A stretch of DNA of 11,390 nucleotides, taken from an uncultured Oscillospiraceae bacterium. Its GTDB lineage: Bacteria; Bacillota; Clostridia; Oscillospirales; Ruminococcaceae. Below, piece after piece: positions 1 through 6,600 of the stretch; positions within the stretch are counted from its first letter, which is position 1, and the number at the start of each line of letters is the position of its first letter. The notes below the pieces were generated by a model. The model did not search any database. It was not told where the DNA came from and saw only the letters and a program-made list of their open reading frames with translations. The translations under genes were made by a program, and so were the position numbers. Location: the NCBI GenBank assembly GCA_934488695.1, contig CAKSSH010000042.1, positions 1 to 11,390 on the forward strand, written 5' to 3'.

Positions 1-608
1 ATCCTTAGCACTCTGTCGGGGCATTTTGATCGAACGGCGCGCATAATGCGCTCGTAATCCGGATGAATCAAGAAAACTGCTGCCATAGTCACCGACAAAA
101 ACAAAAATACATCCGGCACCCGAAGCGCCCATTTTCCCGCCATGTTCGCCAAACGAAGCGATATCTCATAAAGAAGGTCGAACAAATGCTGCCGGCCCTT
201 CTCCAGAAAAGCGCCGATGAAACTGCCAAGAACGGCGTTTTTTTCGGAAAATGCAGAAACCTTTTTTAAAATGCATAAAAAAGCAGGCATAATATGGCGG
301 CAATAAAACTCCGGCAGCTGCGCGACAAACATATCAGCCTTGCATAACAGCGCGCGAATGCAAAAATACAATCCGACAGACACTGCAGTCACCGAAAACG
401 CCGTTAAAATCATAGACCACGCTTTTTCATGAAGCGATGTGCGTCTTGCAAGGGCCAAAACCGGCTTGCGTATCAACGCTGCCCAAGCCCCGGCGATTAA
501 AAACGGCAACAAAAATCGAAATGCATAACGCATAAAAAGCCAAAAAATCAATATACCCGCAAGCATATAGAGCACATGCTTTACCCAAGCTTTATGTGTC
601 GTTGTCAC
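1..608 (-). CDS. YtvI-like sporulation/AI-2E family integral membrane protein (partial, 3' end outside window)
   Basis: Reading the minus strand from 608 gives an open frame of 202 codons with no stop, running off the left edge. The start is a GTG at 608. The overlapping GTG at 610 is followed at once by a stop, so it is excluded. An AAGGAGG box at 618-624 lies 9 bases upstream and fixes the start. Three hydrophobic stretches are visible: about residues 12-45 (including FLLPFLIAGAW), 62-86, and 165-182. The FLLPFLIA element near the N-terminus, and the segment ending in FLIHPDYERI near the visible end, resemble the AI-2E/YtvI family. In that family the matching region reads roughly like YFISKDYxxI. 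YtvI proteins are polytopic membrane proteins of about 370 residues, expressed in the mother cell in Bacillus; their molecular role is poorly defined. The family call is from pattern memory, not alignment; a generic AI-2E exporter-like permease is the main alternative. Confidence 0.62.
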   Translation of the reverse strand, partial: MTTTHKAWVKHVLYMLAGILIFWLFMRYAFRFLLPFLIAGAWAALIRKPVLALARRTSLHEKAWSMILTAFSVTAVSVGLYFCIRALLCKADMFVAQLPEFYCRHIMPAFLCILKKVSAFSEKNAVLGSFIGAFLEKGRQHLFDLLYEISLRLANMAGKWALRVPDVFLFLSVTMAAVFLIHPDYERIMRAVRSKCPDRVLR

Positions 609-695
609 ACGGTTCCCCCTCCTTTTCTTTTCATATTTATTCAAAAAGCCGGTTTTACTTGCTTTTTTTCGTGCAAATATGAACATTTTGTCATC

Positions 696-724
696 TTGTT
701 TTTTGTTCTTAAATGCGGTACAAT
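696..724 (+). promoter_or_regulatory. candidate sigma-A promoter of the HTH/ACT-hom-lysC operon
   Basis: A TTGTTT hexamer at 696-701 and a TACAAT hexamer at 719-724 are separated by exactly 17 bases. The -10 matches the consensus at five of six positions; the -35 matches mainly in its TTG. The site lies about 40 bases upstream of the first start codon in an AT-rich gap between divergent genes, where a promoter is expected. The -10 is embedded in the perfect palindrome TACAATTGTA (719-728), which could be an operator or chance. Strength and the transcription start are not known from sequence. Confidence 0.5.
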
Positions 725-764
725 TGTATCATTGCATGAAACAGTTTTGCGAAAGGGGTATCTT

Positions 765-1202
765 ATGGCACAAAATCCGAAGTATCTTGTGGTGGACGCA
801 AGCGTTTTGCCGGAAGTGTTTCTCAAGGTTGTTGAGGCCAAAGAGCTTCTTGCTAAAAACATGGTCAAAAGCTCCACCAAGGCCTGCGAAGCGGTCGGGC
901 TTTCCCGCAGCACATTCTATCGTTATCGCAACTGCATAGAGCCGTTTGACACCGAGCGCGCACAAACCCTGACTCTTTATCTAAGTCTTCGAGACAATCC
1001 GGGAGTTCTGGCTTCGGTGTTGAATATTCTGAGAAAGGTCGGCGCCAATGTGCTGACCATTAATCAAAGCATGCCCATTAGCGGTGTTGCTCCGGTATGC
1101 ATATCCATGCGGAACAACAAGATTTCACAAGAAATTTTCGGTGCTGTAGAGCTTTTACGCAGTCTTGAAGATGTGATTGAAGCAAAACTCATTCAATTTT
1201 AA
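765..1202 (+). CDS. PheB-family HTH/ACT domain protein (UPF0735-like)
   Basis: This encodes a 145-residue protein. The frame is open further upstream to 576, but the ATG at 765 is chosen: it has an AAAGGGG box 6 bases upstream at 752-758, the upstream extension looks non-coding, and the promoter lies inside the longer frame. Residues about 36-58 (TKACEAVGLSRSTFYRYRN) have the look of a helix-turn-helix; a serine-arginine-serine-x-phenylalanine-tyrosine motif is typical of the PheB/UPF0735 group. Residues about 68-143 form an ACT domain with the ligand-loop motif DNPGVL at 77-82. ACT domains bind amino acids and regulate enzymes or transcription. In Bacillus the homologue is next to pheA. Here it heads an operon with hom (14 bases downstream) and lysC, so a regulatory role in aspartate-family synthesis is inferred. 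The ligand and any DNA target are unknown. Confidence 0.85.
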   Translation: MAQNPKYLVVDASVLPEVFLKVVEAKELLAKNMVKSSTKACEAVGLSRSTFYRYRNCIEPFDTERAQTLTLYLSLRDNPGVLASVLNILRKVGANVLTINQSMPISGVAPVCISMRNNKISQEIFGAVELLRSLEDVIEAKLIQF

Positions 1203-1216
1203 AGCAAGGATCAAAG

Positions 1217-2467
1217 ATGAAAGCGGTGAATATAATGAAAAAACATCAAATTGCCGTTATGGGATATGGTGTTGTCGGCTCCGGTGTTGTTGAAGCATTT
1301 TACAATAATGTGGACAATATCTGCCGAAGGATCGGCTGTTCGGTTGATATTCGGTACATTCTGGACATTCGGACACACAGCGGCACCCCGTTCGACGAAA
1401 AATTTATTACGGACTTTGAAAAAATTCTTACCGACCCTGAGGTTACCGCCGTTGCAGAGGTTATCGGCGGACTGGACCCGGCATACGAATACACCAAGAG
1501 GCTTCTTAATGCCGGAAAAAGCGTAGTCACCTCAAACAAGGAATTGGTCGCGCAAAAAGGTGCAGAGCTTTTGGAGATTGCGCAAAAAAACGGCGTGCTG
1601 TACTTGTTTGAAGCCAGCGTCGGCGGCGGTATCCCGATTATTCGTCCCCTGCGTCGTTGCCTTATCGGCAATCGCATTGAACAAATTGCAGGTATCTTGA
1701 ACGGCACCACGAATTTCATTCTCACAAAAATGTTTGAAGAGAAAATGAGCTTTGAAGATGCGTTGAAAATGGCGCAACGCCTCGGCTATGCGGAGCGCAA
1801 CCCGGCCGCCGATGTGGAAGGACAGGACGCTTGCCGAAAAATATGCATTCTCTCTTCCTTGATCTCGGGTTATCATGTCTATCCGGACGAGGTGCATACA
1901 GAAGGGATCACAAACATCACTCGCCAAGATGTTGCAGCGGCCGAACAATTCAACTGCTCCATGAAGCTTATTGCATACTGTAATCAGCTGGAAAATGGGC
2001 AGATTCAAGCTGTTGTTGCCCCCATGCTGGTGACAAAAGAAAACCGTCTTTACAATATCCGTGATGTATTTAACGGCATTACCGTCCGAGGAGACGCTGT
2101 CGGCGATGTAGCTTTTTACGGGCGCGGCGCCGGAAAACTGCCGACAGCCAGCGCGGTCATCTCCGATTTGGCAGAATGTATTTATCATGTTCCAGACACC
2201 GAGCCGCCGCTTTGGCAGCAAGGAGAACGCCGAGCGGTGACAGATTACCGCGACATTGTTTTCAGCTATATGTTGCGCCTGTCTAAGAGTGACGTGCTTC
2301 CGCTGCTGGAATCCATTGTCGGCAAAGCGGTTTCTACTGCGCAGTGCGATGATGAGCTTTGGGTGATAACACCCCCTATTTCTCATAAAAAGCTTGAGCA
2401 AGCGCAAAAAACAGTGGAGGAAAACGGCAGCAAGCTTTTGGCTGCTTTTCGAGTTCTTCAAAGCTAA
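1217..2467 (+). CDS. hom: homoserine dehydrogenase
   Basis: This 416-residue enzyme reduces aspartate semialdehyde to homoserine with NAD(P)H, the branch point to threonine and methionine. The Rossmann nucleotide-binding loop GYGVVGSG is at 16-23, and TSNKELVA with the conserved Lys108 at 105-112. EASVGGGIPII (132-142) and NGTTNFIL (162-169) follow, then the signature AERNPAADVEGQDACRK (192-208), whose Glu, Asp and Lys side chains form the homoserine/catalytic site. GDAVGDVAFYGRGAGKLPTA spans about 292-311. The start at 1217 has AAGGA at 1206-1210; an alternative in-frame ATG at 1235, preceded by AGCGGTGA, would remove six residues and is also plausible. The C-terminal segment (about 345-416) occupies the place of the usual ACT domain but lacks its D-x-PGVL loop. 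The gene lies between the HTH/ACT gene and lysC, with gaps of 14 and 24 bases, so cotranscription is likely. Confidence 0.95.
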   Translation: MKAVNIMKKHQIAVMGYGVVGSGVVEAFYNNVDNICRRIGCSVDIRYILDIRTHSGTPFDEKFITDFEKILTDPEVTAVAEVIGGLDPAYEYTKRLLNAGKSVVTSNKELVAQKGAELLEIAQKNGVLYLFEASVGGGIPIIRPLRRCLIGNRIEQIAGILNGTTNFILTKMFEEKMSFEDALKMAQRLGYAERNPAADVEGQDACRKICILSSLISGYHVYPDEVHTEGITNITRQDVAAAEQFNCSMKLIAYCNQLENGQIQAVVAPMLVTKENRLYNIRDVFNGITVRGDAVGDVAFYGRGAGKLPTASAVISDLAECIYHVPDTEPPLWQQGERRAVTDYRDIVFSYMLRLSKSDVLPLLESIVGKAVSTAQCDDELWVITPPISHKKLEQAQKTVEENGSKLLAAFRVLQS

Positions 2468-2491
2468 CAGAAACGAAACGGAGTTTTTATC

Positions 2492-3697
2492 ATGGCATTG
2501 ATTGTACAAAAATTTGGCGGCAGCTCAGTTGCCAACGCAGAACGGTTGCGTAATGTTGCCGGCATCATCACCGATACCTACAAAGCCGGAAACGACGTCG
2601 TTGTTGTGGTGTCTGCACAAGGAGATACCACCGACGAATTGATTGAAAAGGCGCGTGAGATCAACAAATCCCCTTCCAAGCGTGAAATGGATGTGCTGCT
2701 TTCGGTCGGCGAACAAATTTCCATTGCGCTGCTCGCAATGACGATTGAGGCTATGGGATGTCCGGTCATTTCGCTGACCGGATGGCAAATCGGTCTTAAA
2801 ACCAACTCGGACTACGGAAATGCCCGCATCTCCAACATTTCCGCTGATCGACTTCAAAACGAGCTCGCTAAAAAGAATATTGTTATTGTGGCAGGCTTCC
2901 AGGGGATTAACCGGTACGACGACATCACGACACTCGGCCGCGGCGGCTCAGATACAAGCGCTGTAGCATTGGCCACTGCTTTGCATGCCGATGTTTGTAA
3001 GATTTACACGGATGTAGACGGCATTTACACCGCCGATCCGCGTAAAATTCCGACGGCGAAAAAGCTTCAAGAAATCACATTCGATGAAATGCTGGAGCTG
3101 GCTTCCCTTGGAGCTCAGGTGCTGCATAATCGTTCGGTGGAAATGGCTAAAAAATACAATATTGAGCTTGAGGTGCTCTCAAGCCTTGAAAGAACGCCCG
3201 GAACCAAGGTCAAGGAGGTCGTTAAAATGGAAAAGCTGTTAGTGCGCGGTGTCGCTGTTGATAATGATGTTTGCAAAATCGCTGTTGTTGGTGTTGCCAA
3301 TAAGCCTGGCGTCGCTTTTAAGCTCTTTTCTCTTTTGGCAGGCAAGAAAATTAATGTTGATATTATTTTACAATCGGTCGGCCGCGGCGACAGCAAGGAT
3401 ATCAGCTTCACGGTGCACCACGACCAATTAGACGCTGCATTGGAGATCCTAAATGAAAACCGCGATCTGCTCGGCTGTAGCGACATCGTCACCAAAGACC
3501 ACCTTTCCAAGGTTTCTATTGTCGGTGCCGGCATGCAAAGCAATCCCGGTGTGGCTGCTAAAATGTTTGAGGCCCTATCCGATGCCAATGTTAATATTGA
3601 CATGATTTCAACCAGCGAAATCAAGATTTCGGTAATTATTGATGTAGATGACAGCGAAAAAGCTGCTCGTGTGGTTCATGACGCTTTCTTTAATTAA
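2492..3697 (+). CDS. lysC: aspartate kinase, alpha (full-length) product
   Basis: This 401-residue aspartokinase phosphorylates L-aspartate, the first step toward lysine, threonine and methionine. The catalytic amino acid kinase domain covers about 1-240, with KFGGSSV at 7-13, GRGGSDTSA at 149-157, and YTDVDGIYTADPR at 172-184. Two tandem ACT domains follow (about 262-325 and 340-400), each with a PGVA loop (272-275 and 352-355); these are the feedback-inhibition module. Length and layout match monofunctional Bacillus LysC-type enzymes (about 400-410 residues). The ATG at 2492 has an ACGGAG box at 2478-2483, 24 bases after the hom stop. Location with hom points to threonine/lysine control, but the sequence does not show which amino acid inhibits it. 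An internal start inside this gene is listed separately. The unit ends at the terminator at 3733. Confidence 0.96.
   Translation: MALIVQKFGGSSVANAERLRNVAGIITDTYKAGNDVVVVVSAQGDTTDELIEKAREINKSPSKREMDVLLSVGEQISIALLAMTIEAMGCPVISLTGWQIGLKTNSDYGNARISNISADRLQNELAKKNIVIVAGFQGINRYDDITTLGRGGSDTSAVALATALHADVCKIYTDVDGIYTADPRKIPTAKKLQEITFDEMLELASLGAQVLHNRSVEMAKKYNIELEVLSSLERTPGTKVKEVVKMEKLLVRGVAVDNDVCKIAVVGVANKPGVAFKLFSLLAGKKINVDIILQSVGRGDSKDISFTVHHDQLDAALEILNENRDLLGCSDIVTKDHLSKVSIVGAGMQSNPGVAAKMFEALSDANVNIDMISTSEIKISVIIDVDDSEKAARVVHDAFFN
3212..3229 (+). promoter_or_regulatory. internal ribosome binding site and start codon within lysC
   Basis: AAGGAGG at 3212-3218 is followed, after 8 bases, by ATG at 3227-3229. 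The ATG is in frame with lysC and is codon 246. This is a stronger Shine-Dalgarno match than the one before the lysC start itself. It falls exactly in the linker between the kinase domain and the first ACT domain. Confidence 0.72.
3227..3697 (+). CDS. aspartate kinase beta (regulatory) subunit from an internal in-frame start
   Basis: Translation from Met246 of the aspartate kinase gives a 156-residue protein containing only the two ACT domains. In Bacillus subtilis LysC (408-residue alpha, 163-residue beta) and Corynebacterium LysC, a beta subunit of this kind is made from an internal start and assembles with alpha into an alpha2-beta2 enzyme. Here the internal ATG has an excellent Shine-Dalgarno site with 8-base spacing, at the same place in the domain order. 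From the Bacillus lengths, its beta also begins at residue 246. Use of this start is an inference; protein-level evidence is not visible in the DNA. Confidence 0.68.
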   Translation: MEKLLVRGVAVDNDVCKIAVVGVANKPGVAFKLFSLLAGKKINVDIILQSVGRGDSKDISFTVHHDQLDAALEILNENRDLLGCSDIVTKDHLSKVSIVGAGMQSNPGVAAKMFEALSDANVNIDMISTSEIKISVIIDVDDSEKAARVVHDAFFN

Positions 3698-3703
3698 AAG
3701 TCG

Positions 3704-3717
3704 GTGTTTTAAAACAC
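3704..3717. repeat. 14-base perfect palindrome downstream of lysC
   Basis: GTGTTTTAAAACAC is a perfect inverted repeat without a spacer, 6 bases after the lysC stop and 15 bases before the terminator. It is AT-rich in the centre and could be chance. No role can be assigned. Confidence 0.3.
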
Positions 3718-3732
3718 TTTACTGTACCCAAA

Positions 3733-3768
3733 AAAAGCCGCAGCCCTTATTTAAGGGCTGCGGCTTTT
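3733..3768. terminator. bidirectional rho-independent terminator between lysC and the transketolase genes
   Basis: The arms AAAAGCCGCAGCCCTT (3733-3748) and AAGGGCTGCGGCTTTT (3753-3768) pair perfectly over 16 bp around a four-base loop. On the plus strand the stem runs into a T-rich tract up to about 3778. On the minus strand the A run at 3731-3736 gives a U tract. It therefore can end both the plus-strand hom-lysC unit and the convergent minus-strand unit whose last gene stops at 3837. The rest of the 3698-3836 gap shows nothing else except the small palindrome listed. Confidence 0.93.
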
Positions 3769-3836
3769 GTTTTATTTCTTCACGGGCATGAAAACAAAAA
3801 CAACAGAGAATACCATAATCGCGCTTACAGCTTGCT

Positions 3837-4781
3837 TTATTTTTGCGAAATCGCTTTCAAGGCAGCCTGTACAATGGCTTGCGCGTCCAAACCAAAAAGC
3901 GGCAAAAGCTTTGCGGCCGGGCCGGAATAGCCAAACCGGTCCTGTACACCAATCTTCACCACGGGAGTTGGCTGATTTTCACATAAAACGCTGCAAACCG
4001 CATCCCCCAAGCCTCCGATAACGCTATGTTCCTCGGCAGTTACCACAGCGCCGGTTTCTGCAGCCGCACGAATGACCAGCTCTTGATCTAACGGCTTAAT
4101 AGTGTGCATGTTGATAACTCTTGCCGAGACGCCCTGCTCTTTTAAAATCTCATAAGCCTCCAGCGCTTGAGAAACCTCCAAGCCGGTGGCAATCAAGCTG
4201 ACGTCGGTTCCGTCGCGCAGCACTTCGCCACGGCCGATCTCAAATTTTTCTTTTCCGTCATGAATCACCGGAACAGCCAGTCTGCCAAAGCGCAAATAGA
4301 CCGGGCCCTCATGCAAATATGCGGCACGGACCGCGGCCTTTGCTTCGATATCATCACTGGGATTCAAAACCACCATTCCGGGAATTGTACGCATTAAAGC
4401 AATATCCTCACAACATTGGTGTGTGGCGCCGTCTTCTCCGACAGTGATACCGGCATGCGTCGCACCGATTTTAACATTCATATGCGGATAACCGATGGCG
4501 TTTCGGACAATCTCGTATGCTCGGCCGGCCGCAAACATAGCAAAGGTGCTGGCAAACGGAACCAAGCCGGTTGTTGAAAGCCCGGCCGCAATGCCCATCA
4601 TATTGCATTCTGCAATACCACAATCATAAAAACGTTCCGGAAACGCCTTTTTAAAGGCGCCGGTTTTAGTTGCGGCAGCAAGGTCCGCATCCAAAACGAT
4701 CAAATTATCTACTTCTTTACCAAGCTCAACGAGTGCTTCACCGTAGCTCTCGCGGGTTGCTTTTTTTACCAAATCAGCCAT
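3837..4781 (-). CDS. transketolase, C-terminal subunit
   Basis: This 314-residue protein carries the pyrimidine-binding and C-terminal domains of transketolase. It works with the N-terminal subunit encoded just upstream to move two-carbon ketol units between sugar phosphates. The PYR domain contains GIAECNMMGIAAGL (55-68), whose Glu58 is the family's cofactor-activating glutamate. THAGITVGEDGATHQ follows at 108-122, as in the transketolase/DXS family. The last third (about 185-310) is the transketolase C domain. The ATG at 4781 is preceded 7 bases upstream by GGAGG (4789-4793). The frame could be extended to 4823, but that would overlap the upstream gene more and adds no family-like residues. 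The upstream stop ends only 2 bases before this start, so translational coupling is likely. It is the last gene before the bidirectional terminator. An unrelated 2-oxo acid dehydrogenase E1 beta or DXS is excluded by the partner gene and motifs. Confidence 0.94.
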   Translation of the reverse strand: MADLVKKATRESYGEALVELGKEVDNLIVLDADLAAATKTGAFKKAFPERFYDCGIAECNMMGIAAGLSTTGLVPFASTFAMFAAGRAYEIVRNAIGYPHMNVKIGATHAGITVGEDGATHQCCEDIALMRTIPGMVVLNPSDDIEAKAAVRAAYLHEGPVYLRFGRLAVPVIHDGKEKFEIGRGEVLRDGTDVSLIATGLEVSQALEAYEILKEQGVSARVINMHTIKPLDQELVIRAAAETGAVVTAEEHSVIGGLGDAVCSVLCENQPTPVVKIGVQDRFGYSGPAAKLLPLFGLDAQAIVQAALKAISQK

Positions 4782-4783
4782 TT

Positions 4784-5626
4784 TTACGCCTCCAATCCCG
4801 CATAAGCATGTTTCAGTTCGCACATTGCCGTCTCATACTGCTCATCGTTCGGAGCGGCACCGTGCCAACTGACCGAGTTTTCCATAAAAGAAACACCTTT
4901 GCCCTTGATGCTCTTCTGAATAATAACCGTCGGCTTTCCTTTACAATCACGAGCTGCCGAAAAAGCGGTCTCGTACTGCTCAAAGTCGTGTGCATCAATG
5001 CAAATCACATTCCAGCCGAACGCTTCAAATTTTTTATCAAGCGGCAGTGGAGAGCAAACCTCATCCAGCGTACCGTCAATTTGCAAACCATTCCAGTCTA
5101 CGATAGCACAAAGGTTATCAAGCTTTTTATGACCGGCAAACATAGCCGCTTCCCAAACCTGTCCCTCTTCGCACTCTCCGTCGCCAAGAATTGCATAAAC
5201 GCGATAATCTTTTCCAAGCACTTTAGCGCCAAGTGCCATGCCACACGCCGCAGAAATACCCTGCCCCAGCGACCCGGAGCTCATATCAACACCGGGAACG
5301 CCCTTCATATCCGGATGGCCCTGCAAGCGGCTGCCGATATGACGAAAGGTCTTTAATTCTTCAGCCGGGAAATACCCTTTTTCAGCCAACGCCGCATAAA
5401 GCCCGGGCGAACAATGCCCCTTGGAAAGCACCAACCGGTCACGATTTTCGTCCTTCGGCCGGTTCGGATCCACCCGCATTTCGGAAAAATAAAGGTAACT
5501 TAACAAATCCGCAATTGACAATGAACCGCCGGGGTGCCCCGATTTTGCGCTGTGCACCGCTTCGATTATTCCGATTCGGATATTACATGCGTGTTTTTGC
5601 AGTTCTTTTTTGACAGACTCCTGCAT
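4784..5626 (-). CDS. transketolase, N-terminal subunit
   Basis: This 280-residue protein is the diphosphate-binding half of a split thiamine diphosphate transketolase in the non-oxidative pentose phosphate pathway. Motifs in order are SGHPGGSLS (29-37), SKGHCSPGLYA (68-78), GHPDMKGVPGVDMSSGSLGQG (103-123) and the cofactor/metal motif GDGECEEGQVWEA (148-160), with the metal-ligand asparagine in WNGLQIDG (178-185). The start ATG at 5626 has AGGAGGA at 5634-5640, 7 bases away. The gene follows the pseudouridine synthase by 23 bases and runs into the C-terminal subunit with a 2-base gap. Split transketolases are common in archaea and anaerobic Firmicutes, so the division into two genes is normal and not a frameshift. 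Together the halves total 594 residues, somewhat shorter than the roughly 620-670 of single-chain enzymes. Confidence 0.95.
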   Translation of the reverse strand: MQESVKKELQKHACNIRIGIIEAVHSAKSGHPGGSLSIADLLSYLYFSEMRVDPNRPKDENRDRLVLSKGHCSPGLYAALAEKGYFPAEELKTFRHIGSRLQGHPDMKGVPGVDMSSGSLGQGISAACGMALGAKVLGKDYRVYAILGDGECEEGQVWEAAMFAGHKKLDNLCAIVDWNGLQIDGTLDEVCSPLPLDKKFEAFGWNVICIDAHDFEQYETAFSAARDCKGKPTVIIQKSIKGKGVSFMENSVSWHGAAPNDEQYETAMCELKHAYAGLEA

Positions 5627-5649
5627 TATATCTTCCTCCTAAAATTTGT

Positions 5650-6600
5650 TTACGGCCGGGCGGCATACTCCACGACTGTTTTATTCCTCAACGTACGCAA
5701 AAAATCGGAAAAATAATCCGGCAGCGTACTATCGAAAACAAGTTGTTGCCCGGTGATTGGGTGTGTAAAGCCCAACACCTTTGCATGTAAACATTGTCCT
5801 TGTAGTGCTGTAATCACTTTTTTCGGACCATAAACCGCATCTCCGGCAAGCGGATGCCCTAAAGCCGCCATATGGACTCGAATCTGATGCGTGCGCCCTG
5901 TTTCAAGAGTGCATTTCAAATATGTAAATCCTTCAAGCGATTCCAAAACCGTGTAGTGGGTAACGGCATTCTTCCCATTTTCCGAAACAACAGCCATTTT
6001 TTTACGATCGGTCTTATGTCGGCCAATCGGCATATTGACCGTTCCGGTATTTTCTTGAAAATGCCCATATGCTATTGCGTAGTATTCCCGCTGTATCTCA
6101 TGAACAGAAAATTGCTGTGCAAGCCCTAAATGCGCAGCATCGCTTTTTGCCGCAACAACAAGTCCGCTGGTGTCCCGGTCAATGCGATGAACGATTCCCG
6201 GGCGATTTATCCCATTGATACCGGACAATTGCCCGTGACAATGAAACATCAATGCATTAACCAGCGTTCCGTCCGGGTTTCCGGGAGCCGGATGCACCAC
6301 CATTCCCTTTGGTTTGTTAATGACGATTAAATCTGTGTCCTCGTATACAATCTCAAGCGGAATATCTTGTGCAACTATTTCGGGTTCTATATTCTGTGGT
6401 ACAGAAACAACAATCTCATCATCCGCACAAACGCGATAGCTTTTCAAAAGCGGTTTTCCGCTCTCCGTAACGCCGCCGTTTTGAATCACCTTTTGCAAAT
6501 AGCTCCGTGTAAAGTTGCAAAGCTTTTCAGATAAAAAAAGGTCTAACCGTTCTCCTTCCTCGGATGGCTCCACCGAAAAACAATAACATTGTTCATTCAT
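5650..6600 (-). CDS. RluA/RluD-family ribosomal large subunit pseudouridine synthase
   Basis: This 316-residue enzyme isomerises uridine to pseudouridine in RNA, most likely 23S rRNA. An N-terminal S4 RNA-binding domain covers about residues 16-65 (GERLDLFLSE, then SYLQKVIQNGGV). The catalytic signature RPGIVHRIDRDTSGLVV is at 133-149, with Asp141 as the expected nucleophile, and TGRTHQIRVHMAALGHPLAGD comes later in the RluA-family pattern. The start ATG at 6600 overlaps the last 8 bases of lspA (ATGAATGA) and has GAGGA at 6609-6613; a longer frame to 6627 would overlap more and lacks support. In B. subtilis the equivalent gene after lspA is rluD/ylyB, so positional and domain evidence agree. 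The exact rRNA target cannot be read from the sequence. Confidence 0.94.
   Translation of the reverse strand: MNEQCYCFSVEPSEEGERLDLFLSEKLCNFTRSYLQKVIQNGGVTESGKPLLKSYRVCADDEIVVSVPQNIEPEIVAQDIPLEIVYEDTDLIVINKPKGMVVHPAPGNPDGTLVNALMFHCHGQLSGINGINRPGIVHRIDRDTSGLVVAAKSDAAHLGLAQQFSVHEIQREYYAIAYGHFQENTGTVNMPIGRHKTDRKKMAVVSENGKNAVTHYTVLESLEGFTYLKCTLETGRTHQIRVHMAALGHPLAGDAVYGPKKVITALQGQCLHAKVLGFTHPITGQQLVFDSTLPDYFSDFLRTLRNKTVVEYAARP

Noticed and set aside
625..700. Possible sigma-E type promoter for the YtvI-like gene (TCATATT on the minus strand near 673-685).
   Set aside because: The -35-like element is acceptable, but no convincing -10 lies at the expected spacing.
576..764. N-terminal extension of the HTH/ACT frame to an ATG at 576.
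   Set aside because: It overlaps the divergent gene and the likely promoter, has no family-like sequence and a poor ribosome binding context, while the ATG at 765 has a good one.
1532..2509. Long minus-strand open frame (325 codons) opposite hom.
   Set aside because: It lies wholly antisense to a clear homoserine dehydrogenase and encodes no recognisable motif; it is a shadow frame.
3767..4021. Small plus-strand open frame beginning in the terminator tail.
   Set aside because: It starts inside the terminator T tract, is antisense to the transketolase gene, and has no Shine-Dalgarno site.
4670..5356. Plus-strand open frame (228 codons) opposite the transketolase genes.
   Set aside because: It is a shadow of two clear transketolase subunits and has no recognisable domain.
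3837..5626. Two adjacent transketolase pieces as a broken single gene.
   Set aside because: Each piece has its own strong ribosome binding site and complete domains; split transketolases are a normal family form.
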